Source of the DNA: Poa pratensis
Taxonomy: Eukaryota > Streptophyta > Magnoliopsida > Poales > Poaceae
Assembly: GCA_947311845.1 (NCBI GenBank)
Contig: CAMZMU010000041.1
Coordinates: forward strand, 134,295,975 to 134,359,974
Length of the DNA stretch: 64,000 bases
Direction: 5' to 3'
Below are positions 1 through 10,406 of this stretch, in pieces (the stretch's first letter is position 1; each line of letters begins with the position of its first letter). The notes under the pieces are model-generated. The model was not told the DNA's origin. It was given only the letters and a program-made list of their open reading frames with translations, and did no database searches. Made by a program: the position numbers and the translations under genes.

Positions 1-1
1 G

Positions 2-1811
2 TTTGGATATGGAGCAGAAGAAGACGATGAAGAGGAGCAGGAGTCCATCCCAAGCCTGGTTAGGAGGGTTGCGTTTTACACCGCCCCATCGATCAACGTG
101 GGAGCATCACCGTCAACTGTCGTGCCACCAGCTTTTACTCCGGGTCAACAGCAGCAACCATTGCCACCAGTACTGGAGCTGGCGGTCAAAGAGTTGATGG
201 AGACCCGGCCTCGGTGTCAGAGGAAAGTGAAAACACGGCGCGTTACAGGAACATCTTCGGTTTTCTCAATAACCGGGCTCAGGGTGAGGAAAGAAACAAC
301 ACAACTGGGGCCTAGGCCTTGTTTAACAATGGCATGGTCCTAGATCCATCAGCACTCACGAGGATTGTTACCCCAGAAAACAGAGCAGCTAGAGCTATAG
401 AATTGGATACAGCACGCCGGGCTCTGGAGCAGATGCGTAGGGACACAATGGCAGAGAAGCAAGATATGGAGGTTAGGCGAAAGCAAATAGAGGATGAGGA
501 AAATCGTCTCAATGAGATGACCAGGGCACACCGGAGGGGGCACCAGAGCCGGCTGGCTCCAGGAGAAAACGCCATAAATCCCGCAATATTGTTAAGGACA
601 CCAGAAGATCAACCAATTGATATAACTCAGGTGGCTCCAGTTGTTAGAACAAACGCAGAACCAGGAAGAGAAACAGGAAGAGCTGGAGTTACAGCTGCAG
701 CGGTGCCGGGTCTTCTCGCTGGGGGAGCCAGGGGAAATCCGGGTCTGCCGCCTAGGACACCAAGGTACCACACGTCGGCGGGCCATTTTTCCAATCCAGC
801 AAATAACGTGTATGCTGCAACTTTAGCACTTGACCGGATTCCATTGGGAGACTCGCCAGCAGAAATTGAAGCTCGGCGTGCCATTGACATGTTGCGCACT
901 GCGGTTGTTCAGCAAGTAAAGTATTCAAAGGAGAAAAGTGCGCTTCATTCTAAAACTTATCGTAGTAAGAGTCGCCACGGTGGGAACCCGCCATTGGCCG
1001 GGTTTGCCACGGCACAGCAGCAAAACCCGCTCCAGCAGAACCAGAACAATCAGTAGCACCAACCTGCCCCTGCAATTTCTGTGGCTCAGCAGATAGTCAA
1101 TAGATCCCGAGCGGGAAGAAGTGCATCTAATGCAAACCCGGCAGTACCTGCAGCAGGAGTACCACAAGGAGGACCAGGTCCCTCGCCCGCAGCGTCTGCA
1201 AGCTCTCCGGTAACAATAATTTGTTAGCAAGTTCTTCCACCTTAGCGGGGCCAAAGTGTCTTTCAGATGCCATTAGAGCAGAGCCTTTCCCTGAGAAGTT
1301 CAAGGAGCCAAGCAAGATTTCCAATTACGAGCCGAGCACGACCCGGCAAGTTGGTTGAGCAGCTATGAGATGGCAATGTATATACGCAATGCCACAGAGA
1401 ACGTTTGTGCAAAGTACATGTATTTGATGATGAGCGATGGTGCAGCAAAGTTGTGGTTCAAGAATCTGCCAGAGAAGTCTATCAATTCTTGGGATGAGTT
1501 GAAAACAATTTTTATCAAGCACTTTCAGGGTACGTGCAAGCGATTATTTTCCATTGAAGATCTTGATCGTTGTGTACAGAGGAAAGGCGAGTCAGCGCGT
1601 CACTGGATGGGCTGGGTCATGGAAATCCTGCACTCCTCGTCAGGTATCGAGCCCAAGGACGCAATTTCATCGATGGAGAAAACTTGCAAGTACGCTCCCT
1701 TGGTCCAGAAGCTGGGTCGCATGAAAGAGGGACACCGGGTTAAGCCCGTTACTATGGCAGAGTTGATGAATGCATGCAACAGACACGCAGCCACGGACAA
1801 GACCCAGGATG
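2..1811 (+). pseudogene. gag: gag of element 1, N-terminal and core part, degenerate
   Basis: The frame starting at base 2 opens mid-protein with an acidic stretch and a Pro/Gln-rich linker. An open stretch at 319-1056 has a charged coiled-coil-like helix. The stretch at 1355-1811 is the retrotransposon gag core (PF03732-like), with the features MMSDGAAKLWFKNLP and FIKHFQGTCKRL typical of plant Ty3/Gypsy capsids. Stops and frame changes near 300, 1056, 1227 and 1350 break the reading. The core is cut at the codon around 1811 by the CACTA insertion and resumes at 3947. The product would be the structural capsid protein that packages element RNA. Not functional as it stands. Confidence 0.85.
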
Positions 1812-2580
1812 CACTAGTACAGAACGACACATCGGAAACGGGCCAAAAACCCCTTCGGCAACGGAGAAAGGGTCCGTGTCCCCGCCTCTGTCACTGATGT
1901 GAAGCCTCACAATGGCAACGGAGATTTTTATCGTTTGCAATAAGTTTAGCAACGGGCATAATATATAACCGTTGCCTTTAGTCTTTACATCAGATACGGA
2001 GATTAGTTTTTGACCGTTTGTAATGAGGGCTAAAGGAAACAAAAAAAGCCGGTGACGCCTGCTGCACTGTTGACGGAGCCCTGTGGTTCCTGCTCGACGG
2101 CCGCCGGTTCTTCACCTTCCTCTTCGCCCAGCTTCATTGCGTGGTCTTCTTCTACCTATTTAGTACTACACAAAAGTCTTGCTCCTGGAGGCGCCGGCTT
2201 CAGTGGACCGTGTGGACGGAGCCCCGCTCCTACGTCTTCACGGCCACCGCATAGTTTCCAGGTTTCCTCCTCGCCCTAAAGGAGATGAAAAAAATCAAAA
2301 TGTAAGCTCCTTCATCTCTATACACAAGACATATGCTTCTTCATCGGCATTACAGAAAATATAGAAATAATTACAACTAAACATAGCCTAAACAATGCCT
2401 CATATCTAGGTAGATTGGACACACAAATTCCAGGGATGGAGCAAGCGAGCCAAGTAGGATGCACAAGATCGATGTGTATTTTTGCATATCACAAGGATCA
2501 CTAGCGCCACCCCCGGATCACACGGTGTCACCTAATTTTAATCATCGGCACAACAAAAACAAAGCTAAAATCAGAGCAAA

Positions 2581-2971
2581 TGCCTACTAAAAACAGAGCA
2601 TATCCATGGATAAACAATTAGCTACTTATAACTAGAAAACAGCTAAAATCTATGTGTAAACAATGCCTACTAAAAACAGAGCAAATCTATGGATAAACAA
2701 TTAGCTACTTACAACTAGAAAACAGCTAAAATCTATGTGTAAACAATGCCTACTAAAAACAGAGCAAATCTATGGATAAACAATTAGCTACATACAACTA
2801 GAAAACAGCTAAAATCTATGTGTAAACAATGCCTACTAAAAACAGAGCAAATCTATGGATAAACAATTAGCTACTTACAACTAGAAAACATCTAAAATCT
2901 ATGTGTAAACAATGCCTACTAAAAACAGAGCAAACCTATGGATAAACAATTAGCTATTTACAACTAGAAAA
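2581..2971. repeat. 83-bp tandem repeat, about 4.7 copies
   Basis: The marker TGCCTACTAAAA recurs at 2581, 2664, 2747, 2830 and 2913, an exact 83-bp spacing. Units are AT-rich and nearly identical. A degraded partial unit precedes at about 2565. The array is inside the CACTA element; such internal minisatellites are common in this superfamily. No coding potential is seen. Confidence 0.95.
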
Positions 2972-3000
2972 CAACTATCCTACTGAACTGGGGTCTTACA

Positions 3001-3605
3001 TTAGGCGAGGCGGGCTCGCTTAGCGTCGCCGCCGGCGACGGAGCTAGCGCCGGCCTCCCCTGGCGGCGCCTTGCCCTCGCCGTGGACCAAAGAGAGGGCT
3101 ATGGCGGCTCGGAGGTCAGACTGGTAGACCGCCTCCTCGGCGCGTTCGACCTGGGTTGACGCCTCGGAGAGGAGGACCGCCGCCTCCAGATCGGCCTTGC
3201 CCTGACGACGCTTGGCGTCCTCGCGCTCGAAATCGGCGCGAGAGAGTTGGCAAGCGATCTCCAGATCACGATCCTCCTCCTCTTCCTCTTCCTCTTCCTC
3301 TTCCTCTTCCTCCTCGTCGGAGGACGAGGACGAGGAGGAGGAAGACGGATGGCGGCTGGGTACATCGCCTGGCGGATCTCGCGGTAGCTGCAATGGTGGC
3401 CAAATGAGCGGGTGCGGCCGGAGCCTTCGCCGTGCGGACGAGCGCCAAGGCTGCGGGACCGGCCCGCGGGGGACGGATCGGCGGTGGCCTGCTCCGCAAG
3501 CTCGTCCCGCAACACCAGCTGACGCTGCAGCTGCCTGAAGGCCCGGAGGGTGGGGCGGCCACGGCCGTGATGGCCGGATCTACCAGCGCCGACGGTGGAA
3601 GCCAT
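3001..3605 (-). CDS. Uncharacterised GC-rich reading frames inside the CACTA element
   Basis: Two overlapping minus-strand frames are open. The upstream one (3605 to 3099) starts MASTVGAGRSGHHGRGRP and has the helical stretch TLRAFRQLQRQLVLRDELAEQ. The downstream one (3393 to 3001) has a serine run, a glutamate run and a charged helix ending in a basic tail, KRARLA. A single gene with a frameshift near 3390, or two exons, would join them. I do not recognise a family. It could be a captured host gene segment or an element-specific protein. The (CTTCCT)n-like repeat at 3275-3330 encodes the acidic run and is a likely slippage site. Confidence 0.4.
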
Positions 3606-3946
3606 GCGAGAGAGTGGAGAGAGAGGAGACTGTGCGACGGCTAGGGTTGGAAGTGAGTGAGAGTGAGAGTGAGAGTGAAGGGCATAGTATGTTCTTATAG
3701 GCCGGCTGTCGAGCTGCTTCTAATGGCAACGGAGATTACGAAAGTGTCCGTGTGCGAGGAGCACACATCGGTAACGGAGGTAAACTAACCTCCGTTGCCA
3801 ACATATATTCCACTATTCACCCGTTGCCGATGTTGTGGGCTTGCTTTACGGCCCAGTGCGGGCACGCGGGGGATGTCGCGATTTACCGTCGCCTAACTCC
3901 TGCCATTGCCATAGAGGGGTATCCGATGTGTCGTTCTGTACTAGTG

Positions 3947-4437
3947 ATGATAGTGAGGAAGAAAAAGGGAAAGGTACTGCGAATAATGGAGGAAGGAGCA
4001 ACAATGGCCCGGGAAACATCAACAACAATCAGAATCAGCACAAGCGTGGGCATCAGGAGGGAAACTCAGAGCTAGTGGCAAACACAAATGCCGGGTTTCA
4101 GAGGCAAAGGATGGACGGAAATTATCAAGAAAACAGGGTTTATCAGGAAAACAGTGGTTATCAGGGAAACAATGAGAATTACAGTGGTGGAAATAGTCAT
4201 CAAGGATCACGTCCAATGAGTACTGAAGAGGCCTTCAGGATGCCGTGTCCTCGTCATAGCAAGAACGGCAGACCCGCCAATCATTCATTGGCCCAGTGTG
4301 TGGATCTGAACAGGTGGAAAATAATGAAATTCAGAGAGCTTTGCAAGGAGCAAACAGAAGTGGAGGACCCGACCCGAGTGTTAACCCGGCTGCGGGGCCT
4401 CTCACTAGAGAAAATGCGGTACCCACTGGCAACATAG
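3947..4437 (+). pseudogene. gag: gag of element 1, C-terminal part after the CACTA insertion
   Basis: The gag frame resumes at the right-hand CACTA target duplication with an Asp/Ser/Glu-rich stretch, followed by an Asn/Gln/Gly-rich low-complexity region. A conserved segment has spaced Cys/His residues (MPCPRHSKNGRPANHSLAQC), the position usually held by the nucleic-acid-binding region of Tat gag proteins. Open to a stop at 4437; the protease follows in another frame. The clean continuation of frame across the CACTA supports both the insertion boundaries and the gag call. Confidence 0.8.
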
Positions 4438-4544
4438 GACCCGGCCAAAACACAGGTAACCAGGGTGGATTCTCAAACCAGCCAAGGCAACTTGGCCAAT
4501 ATCATATATATACCAGTGGCACGATCAAGAGAGAGAGAAAGGTA

Positions 4545-5272
4545 GTCAAAAGGGCAGTTAACTCAGTGGCTGCAGGGGTGCCAAGCTATTTAAGATGGTC
4601 AGAGCATGCTATTACGTGGAGTAGAGCAGATCACCCGGGTGTGGTGGAACATCTGGGTCTGCTTGCTTTAGTTGTAGCTCCTCTGGTTCATGGCTTTGAG
4701 CTAAAGAAGGTTTTGATGGATGGTGGTAGTAGCATTAATATCTTGTATTGGGAGACATTTGTGCGTATGGGCCTGAAGGAGTCACAGTTACAGAAAACGT
4801 CAACGGTGTTTCATGGTATAGTTCTTGGGAAGTCAGCTACACCAGAGGGAAAGATTTCATTAGAGGTTGCTTTTGGCGAGTCTATCCATAATTTAGATCA
4901 GAGTGGCTCACTTTTGAGGTGGTGAAATTTCCAAGTCCTTATCACGCGTTGTTCGGAAGGCCGGCTTATGCCAAGTTCATGGCAAGGCCGTGTTATGTGT
5001 ATTTGCAGCTGAAGATACCGGGTCCCAAGGGGATCATCACAGTTCATGGTAACAGAGAAATTGCAGCAGAATGTGATGAGGGAGATGCAATCCTGGCAGA
5101 GCAAACTTGTGCTAGAGAGGAGTTGAAAGCTTACAGGTCTAATCTTGACCCGCAGGACAACAAGGCACTCAAAAAACCAACAACAGAAGATGACAGGGCA
5201 AAGTTTAAAGCAGCAAAAGATACCAAGATGGTGGATTTTGTGCCTGGGATTCCTCCAAGCAGTTCGCCATAG
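4545..5272 (+). pseudogene. PR: Aspartic protease (retropepsin-like) of element 1
   Basis: The frame 4296-4925 carries the protease active-site segment KVLMDGGSSINILYWETF, with Asp-Gly-Gly where most retropepsins have Asp-Thr/Ser-Gly; this form is usual in Tat elements. A one-frame shift near 4890-4920 moves the rest (SPYHALFGRPAYAKFMARPCY) into the frame 4919-5272. The enzyme would cleave the Gag-Pol polyprotein. The C-terminal linker to RT is charged, and a stop at about 5270 separates it from RT. Broken by frameshift, so inactive as read. Confidence 0.85.
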
Positions 5273-5289
5273 GGACCAGCCTAACTGAT

Positions 5290-6600
5290 AAATAGGAAAG
5301 CGCGCTCATCGAGTTCATCCGTGAGAATCGGGATGTTTTTGCGTGGACACCTAGTGACATGCCAGGCATTCCGACTGAACTCGCTGAGCACCGTTTACAT
5401 GTTGATCCAAAGGCAAGGCCAGTAAAACAAGGTTTGAGAAAAATGAATGCAGAGAGAAGAAAAGCTATAGGAGAGGAGATAGCCCGGTTATTGGAAGCCG
5501 GCTTTATCATGGAGGTTTTCCACCCAGAGTGGTTGGCTAACCCGGTTTTGGTTCTGAAGAAAAATAATGAGTGGAGGATGTGCATCGATTTTACAAGTCT
5601 CAACAAGCATTGTCCAAAGGACCCGTTCGCACTGCCGCGCATCGATCAAATTGTTGACGCAGTGGCAGGCAGCGAGCTCTTGTGTTTTCTGGACGCATAT
5701 TCAGGTTATCATCAGATCAAGCTTAATAGGCAGGATTGGGAAAAGACATCGTTCATCACCCCTTTGGTGCTTTTTGTTACAAGACCATGACTTTTGGGTT
5801 GAAGAACGCAGGAGCAACTTATCAGAGGTGTATTCAAAACTGTTTTCATGATCAGATTGGACGCAATGTGCATGCTTATGTGGATGATGTGGTGATCAAG
5901 TCAGAAAAAGCCGGGTCATTTATTAGTGACCTTACAGAAACATTCAAAAATTTGAGGAAGTACAAGATGAAGCTCAATCCTACAAAGTGCGTGTTTGGAG
6001 TTCCAGCGGGAAAGTTGCTTGGTTTCATTGTGTCAGAGCGTGGAATTGAGGCAAACCCGGAAAAAATCAGAGCCATCCAAAGTTTGAAAAAACCAGAGGA
6101 ATTGGCAGATGTTCAGAAGTTGACAGGTTGTGTGGCTGCGCTAAGCCGGTTTATATCCCGGCTCGGAGAAAAAGCAATCCCGTTATATAAGTTACTGAAG
6201 AAAACAGACAACTTTGTGTGGAATCAGGAAGCAGATGAGGCATTTGAAGCTCTGAAGAAACAGTTATCAGAAGCGCCAGTTCTGGCGGCCCCGGGTCCCA
6301 AGGAACCCATGCTGTTATACGTCGCTGCCGGGCCTCAGGCTGTGAGTGCTGTGGTGGTGGTCGAGCGTAAGGAGAAGGCAAGGAAAACCCGGTTCAGAGG
6401 CCGGTCTATTATGTTAGTGAGGTGTTATCAGAAGCAAAGCAGCGCTATCCGCACTGGCAGAAACTAGTGTTTGGTGTTTTCATGGCAAGTAGAAAGCTGA
6501 AACCATATTTTCAGGAGCATCCAATCACAGTGGTGAGTTCAATACCCTTAGCAGATATATCAGGAATTCAGAAGCTACAGGAAGAATTGCCAAGTGGGCA
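5290..6600 (+). pseudogene. RT: Reverse transcriptase and first RNase H of element 1
   Basis: RT begins around FIRENRDVFAWTPSDMPG and carries NEWRMCIDFTSLNKHCPKDP, the DAYSGYHQI segment and the catalytic YVDD box (5877-5888). Thumb and connection follow, then the gypsy-type RNase H (VSAVVVVE, YPHWQKLVFGVFMASRKLKPYF). Frame changes near 5760 and 6375 and a stop near 6600 split it into three open pieces. The role is to copy element RNA into DNA in virus-like particles. The active-site residues are present but the frame is broken. Confidence 0.9.
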
Positions 6601-6606
6601 ATAGAG

Positions 6607-7062
6607 ATGGGGCCGTACCACATTGACTATGTGCCTCGCACAGCTATCAAATCTCAAGCATTGGCTGATTTTCTTAATGATTGGACACAGTTGAGTGCAC
6701 CACCCCTTACGCCGGGTCTCAAGCCTTGGGTCATGCACTTTGACGGGTCTAAGCAAGCACAAGGTTCAGGAGCTGGAGTTGTGTTAACTTCTCCCAAGGG
6801 TGATAAGTTGAGCTATGTTTTGCAGATTCACTTCGATTGTTCTAACAATGTGGCAGAATATGAGGCCTTGTTGCATGGTTTGCGTATGGCAAAGGAGATG
6901 AGCATCAAGCATATCAATTGCTATGGGGATTCAGATCTTGTGGCACAGCAAGTTTCAGGAACATGGGATAGAAAAGATGCGACAATGGCGGCTTACAGAA
7001 GAGAGGTGGACAGGGTAGCCGGGTTTTTCTCAGGCTATCAGGTGGATCATATTGATCGCTGA
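6607..7062 (+). pseudogene. Second (archaeal-type) RNase H of element 1
   Basis: The open segment contains HFDGSKQAQGSGAGVVL, VAEYEALLHGL and CYGDSDLVAQQV, the Asp, Glu and Asp positions of an RNase H fold of the plant/archaeal type (RVT_3-like). Two RNase H domains in tandem mark the Tat lineage. The domain probably helps remove template RNA and generate primers. A stop at 7060 separates it from integrase. Confidence 0.85.
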
Positions 7063-7141
7063 AAAAATGATGCTGCAGATGCTTTGTCAAGACTCGGCTC
7101 ACGCAAGAGCCGGTTCCACCTAATGTTTTCTTGGACGAGCT

Positions 7142-8499
7142 ATGGACTCCATCAGTCAAGCTCAGGACGTGGAAGAACTGGCGGGTCAGGAAGACCCGGA
7201 TTCGCAGTTGGTAGCAGTAACTCATGAAATTCCAGAGTGGACAGAACCATACTTGGCGTATCTTTTGCGTGGAGAGCTGCCAGAGCAGGAAGTTATATCC
7301 CGGCAAATTGTGCGCCGGGCTAAGGCTTACGTGGTTATTGATGGCGAGTTATATAAGAGAAGTGTCTCCGGAGTATTTCAGAGATGTGTGTCTGGAAAGG
7401 AAGGCCGGCAAATTTTGAAAGAGATTCATGAGGGAGATTGTGGTCATCATGCTTCAACAAGGTCTTTAGTAGCAAAAGCTTTCAGACACAATTTCTTTTG
7501 GCTCACAGCCCAGGCAGATGCAGAGCGCCTGGTAAGCAGATGTGATGGTTGCCAGAGATACGCAAGGCAAATTCATGTGCCGGCTCAGGAGTTGCGAACA
7601 ATACCTTTGACTTGGCCCTTTGCAGTTTGGGGGCTTGATATGGTGGGTCCTTTTAGCATGTCTCCTTGCAAGAAAACCCACCTCTTGGTTGCCATTGACA
7701 AGTTTACGAAGTGGGTTGAGGTGATGCCTGTTACAAATTGTGAAGCAGCTACAACAGTCAAGTTTTTGAAAAAGATCCGGCATAGTATCATCACAGACAA
7801 TGGCACTAACATGTCCCTTGGTGAGATGGCAAAGTTCTGTGGAAACCAGGGTATACGTTTAGATGTTGCTTCAGTTGCTCATCCGCAGGCCAATGGACAA
7901 GTAGAACGAGCAAATCAGGAGTTGCTTCGAGGTTTGAAACCACGTCTCCGGGTCCCGTGTATCAGAGCCGCCGGAGCGTGGGTTGAGGAGTTGCCATCAG
8001 TAGTTTGGGGAATCAACACAACACCAAACAGATCCACCAAGATGACCCCTTTCTTTATGGTGTATGGGGCAGAGGCAGTTTTGCCAAGTGATATAATTCA
8101 TGACTCGCCTCGCGTGGCGGCTTACGTTGAAACAGAAAACGAGCAGACCCGGCAGGATTCTGTGGACCTGTTAGAGGAGAACAGAGAACAAGCATTGGAG
8201 AGATCAGCAGTATATCAGCAAGATTTGAGGCGGTATCATAGTCGCCGGTTAAAACTCGCACTTTCCAGGAGGGAGATTTAGTGTTGCGATGGACGCAATC
8301 CAAGGAAGGGATGCACAAGTTATCTCCTCCTTGGGAAGGGCCATTCATCATAAGCAAGAAATTGAACAATGGTTCATATTATTTGGTGGATGCTAGAGAA
8401 AAGTCCGAGTCTGTAAATGACACAGCGCACTCTACCTTTTCATTGGAGGAGCGTGAGCGGCCATGGAACATTGCCCAGCTGCGCCCATACTATACTTAG
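7142..8499 (+). pseudogene. INT: Integrase of element 1
   Basis: The open frame 7142-8281 (379 residues) has the zinc-binding HHCC domain (His96, His102, Cys134, Cys137) and the catalytic core with Asp166 (GLDMVGPF), Asp219 (IITDNGTN) and Glu255 (NGQVERAN). A short in-frame deletion lies just before the second Asp: the loop joining KFLKKI to SIITDNG is missing several residues compared with element 4. A stop at 8281 is followed by the same frame to 8499, including the conserved C-terminal ending KLSPPWEGPFII. The protein would insert the cDNA into host DNA; the loop deletion makes activity doubtful. Confidence 0.9.
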
Positions 8500-9457
8500 C
8501 ATGAGAAAGAGATATGAGATGTAATACACGATGTAACAGGCAGCAGGTTTCAGACGCGCTCTTTTCCTTACCAGGGTACCTAAGGGGCTGGAAGGTTTTT
8601 AATGAGGCGGCTTGCTGACCTAACCTTTTCTATCAATAAAGTAAAGGTTGAACATAAATTTGTCTTGTTTCAGTTTCAGTTTACATTGGCAAGCCAGTTA
8701 TTTTTTGTTTAATGTATGCCATAATAGTTCTTTGTTCAGCTTGGTCTTGGGGGCTGGTCATCGCGGTGGCAAAGTTTTTCCCCAAGACCCGGCTTATACG
8801 ATTATCCGGGTCTCGAAGTTTTTGTGGCCCGGTAAGAGCAGTTTTTAGCTTTGATATTTTGGATTCAGTAGCATGCATGTTTAGTTTAAATATAAGTTGT
8901 TTATGTTTTTATCATAGAACAAGTGTATAGTTATCTTTGAGGACGCCCAGAGAGCATGTCCCACCAGTATGTGGATCAATGGGGTAATGTTGCATAGTTA
9001 AGCCATTACTTTATAAACATTGATCCAGGTCTTAGGGGCTCTTACTTGAATAGTTTGCAGCTGCAATCCCAAGACCCGGCTTTTATGCCACTAGTTTATT
9101 CTTGGTTATCTTGCTGTTGAGCTGATGTGACTCGCAATTATATGGCCTGATTGCTCACCTGGAAATTCAATCAACCATGAGGCCCGTTAGGACTTGGTTC
9201 GACCCTGTTTTTCTCAGCGAAGTTGCGACAGGGTATCCATGCGAAAGCCGGCTCACAGTTAAAGAAATCAAAAGGGTCATCAAAACCACAGACAGGTATC
9301 ATCAAGCAAAAGTTTCAAATAATAAAAGCAAAGTTTCAAAGGTGTACTGCTACACCACTGCAAGCAAGAGATAGTAGTGCTAAGTTATTACAATAACTTG
9401 CCCCAAGAGCCGAATGAAATTGTTTTTTGCAGAGAGAAAAGCATCTGCATAAGTTTT
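8500..9457 (+). other. Post-pol spacer of element 1
   Basis: Non-coding, between the integrase stop and the end of the antisense gene. AT-rich, with scattered copies of the element's polypurine core: CTTGGGGGCTGG at 8746-8757 and the weaker CTTAGGGGCTC near 9033. No ORF of note and no recognised RNA gene. It probably holds the 3' ends of both the sense pol transcript and the antisense transcript. Confidence 0.6.
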
Positions 9458-9835
9458 TTAAGCCTCGGCTTCAGGCGCCGGGTCATGGTGAGGCGAGCTG
9501 GATGGTTGTTCCTCGGTGGTTTTCGCCGGGTCATCTTCCTCGGCGGCCGCCGGGTTAGCTTCTGTCTCCTTGGTCTCCTTGGTTTCCTTGGCCTTGATCT
9601 TGCCCCGGGTGACTTGTTGAAGTGATTGGAAGTAGTTTTCATCATCTTCTTCAACTGTGGACCGTGATGGAGGAGGAATAATTGGCGTAGAAGAGCTGGG
9701 TGCAGTGGAGGTACCAGGTGTAATCTTGGCTGGATCAATGGAATCCTTGTAGCTTTGCAGGAGATCGATGCATTGTGGCTCGTCATCCATGATCTCTTCA
9801 TCGTTTTCGCTGTATCCAAACTGCAAAGTGGTGAG
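9458..9835 (-). pseudogene. C-terminal end of the element 1 antisense gene, cut off by element 2
   Basis: The minus-strand frame 9826-9458 encodes an acidic start, a Ser/Pro-rich linker, a Lys/Glu repeat (KETKETKET) and an acidic tail. The same frame continues upstream at 18679 once element 2 and one copy of the GTGAG duplication are removed, so this is the last part of the antisense gene described at 18680-22239. Confidence 0.75.
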
Positions 9836-10351
9836 TGTCGGGGGAATACTTTCTGGATTAACCCGTGGCCCAGTGCGACTTACTTTACTCGCACGGACAA
9901 ATGCCCACTTGGGAGCAAGCCCAATATTGAACCGCCATAAGGGGAAAGTTCTAGAAGACGTATCCCGGAGGACGTGAAGACCAAGTAGTCTCCGAGTAGG
10001 CCTCTGCGGACATATTCCTTGTGGGGAAAGTTTCCTTTGTAACCTAGCGAGCCTCTGTGTATATAAAGAGGACTCGCAGGACTTAGAACGGGTCGAGCTA
10101 TCAAGCCCTAAACCCTAGTTCATACGGCGAGTACCAGATCGGATCGCCCCCATTGTAACACCTTGATTATCATATCAATACCAATCTAGGGTAGGCAGGA
10201 AGTAGGTCTTTTACCTCACATTGAGGGGGCCAAACCTGGGTAAATCTGTGTTGATCTTTGTTCCTGCGATCCCAAGCTCGGAGATGCTTGACTCGCGTAA
10301 TCCCACACCTACGAAGTCATCTATGACACCTGACGTGACAAACCCACGACA
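9836..10351 (+). repeat. 5' LTR of element 2
   Basis: Begins TGTCGGGGGAATAC and ends CCACGACA; 516 bp; nearly identical to 18160-18674. It carries a TATA box at 10060 and is followed at once by the primer-binding site. Confidence 0.97.
10060..10068 (+). promoter_or_regulatory. TATA box in the 5' LTR of element 2
   Basis: TATATAAAG about 225 bp into the LTR, in the expected position for the Pol II promoter of the genomic RNA. The same box is at 18384 in the 3' LTR, at 28681 in element 3's LTR and at 23064 (TATATAAAC) in element 1's LTR. Confidence 0.7.
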
Positions 10352-10353
10352 GT

Positions 10354-10370
10354 TGGCGCCCACCGTGGGG
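10354..10370 (+). other. Primer-binding site of element 2
   Basis: TGGCGCCCACCGTGGGG starts two bases after the 5' LTR. The TGG start pairs with the CCA end of a tRNA. I do not assign the tRNA. The same sequence follows the element 4 LTR. Confidence 0.85.
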
Positions 10371-10406
10371 CTTGCGGTCAAGAGCGTCACGTTCCGTGCA
10401 GGATCC

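Larger units (their letters stand above)
1812..3946. mobile_element. Non-autonomous CACTA (En/Spm) DNA transposon
   Basis: The element begins CACTAGTACAGAACGACAC and ends with the inverse complement, GTGTCGTTCTGTACTAGTG. It is flanked by the 3-bp duplication ATG (1809-1811 and 3947-3949), as expected for CACTA transposons. The ends carry short subterminal motifs such as GGCAACGGAG and CTCCGTTGCC in both orientations (about 1905, 3725, 3770, 3790), typical of CACTA transposase binding regions. The interior has a five-copy 83-bp tandem repeat and one GC-rich minus-strand reading frame, but no transposase. At 2135 bp it is a deletion derivative moved by an autonomous partner elsewhere. It interrupts the element 1 gag. 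Confidence 0.95.

Noticed and set aside
2581..2971. Regularly spaced repeats that might suggest a CRISPR array
   Set aside because: Units are contiguous 83-bp repeats without unique spacers, in a plant CACTA element.
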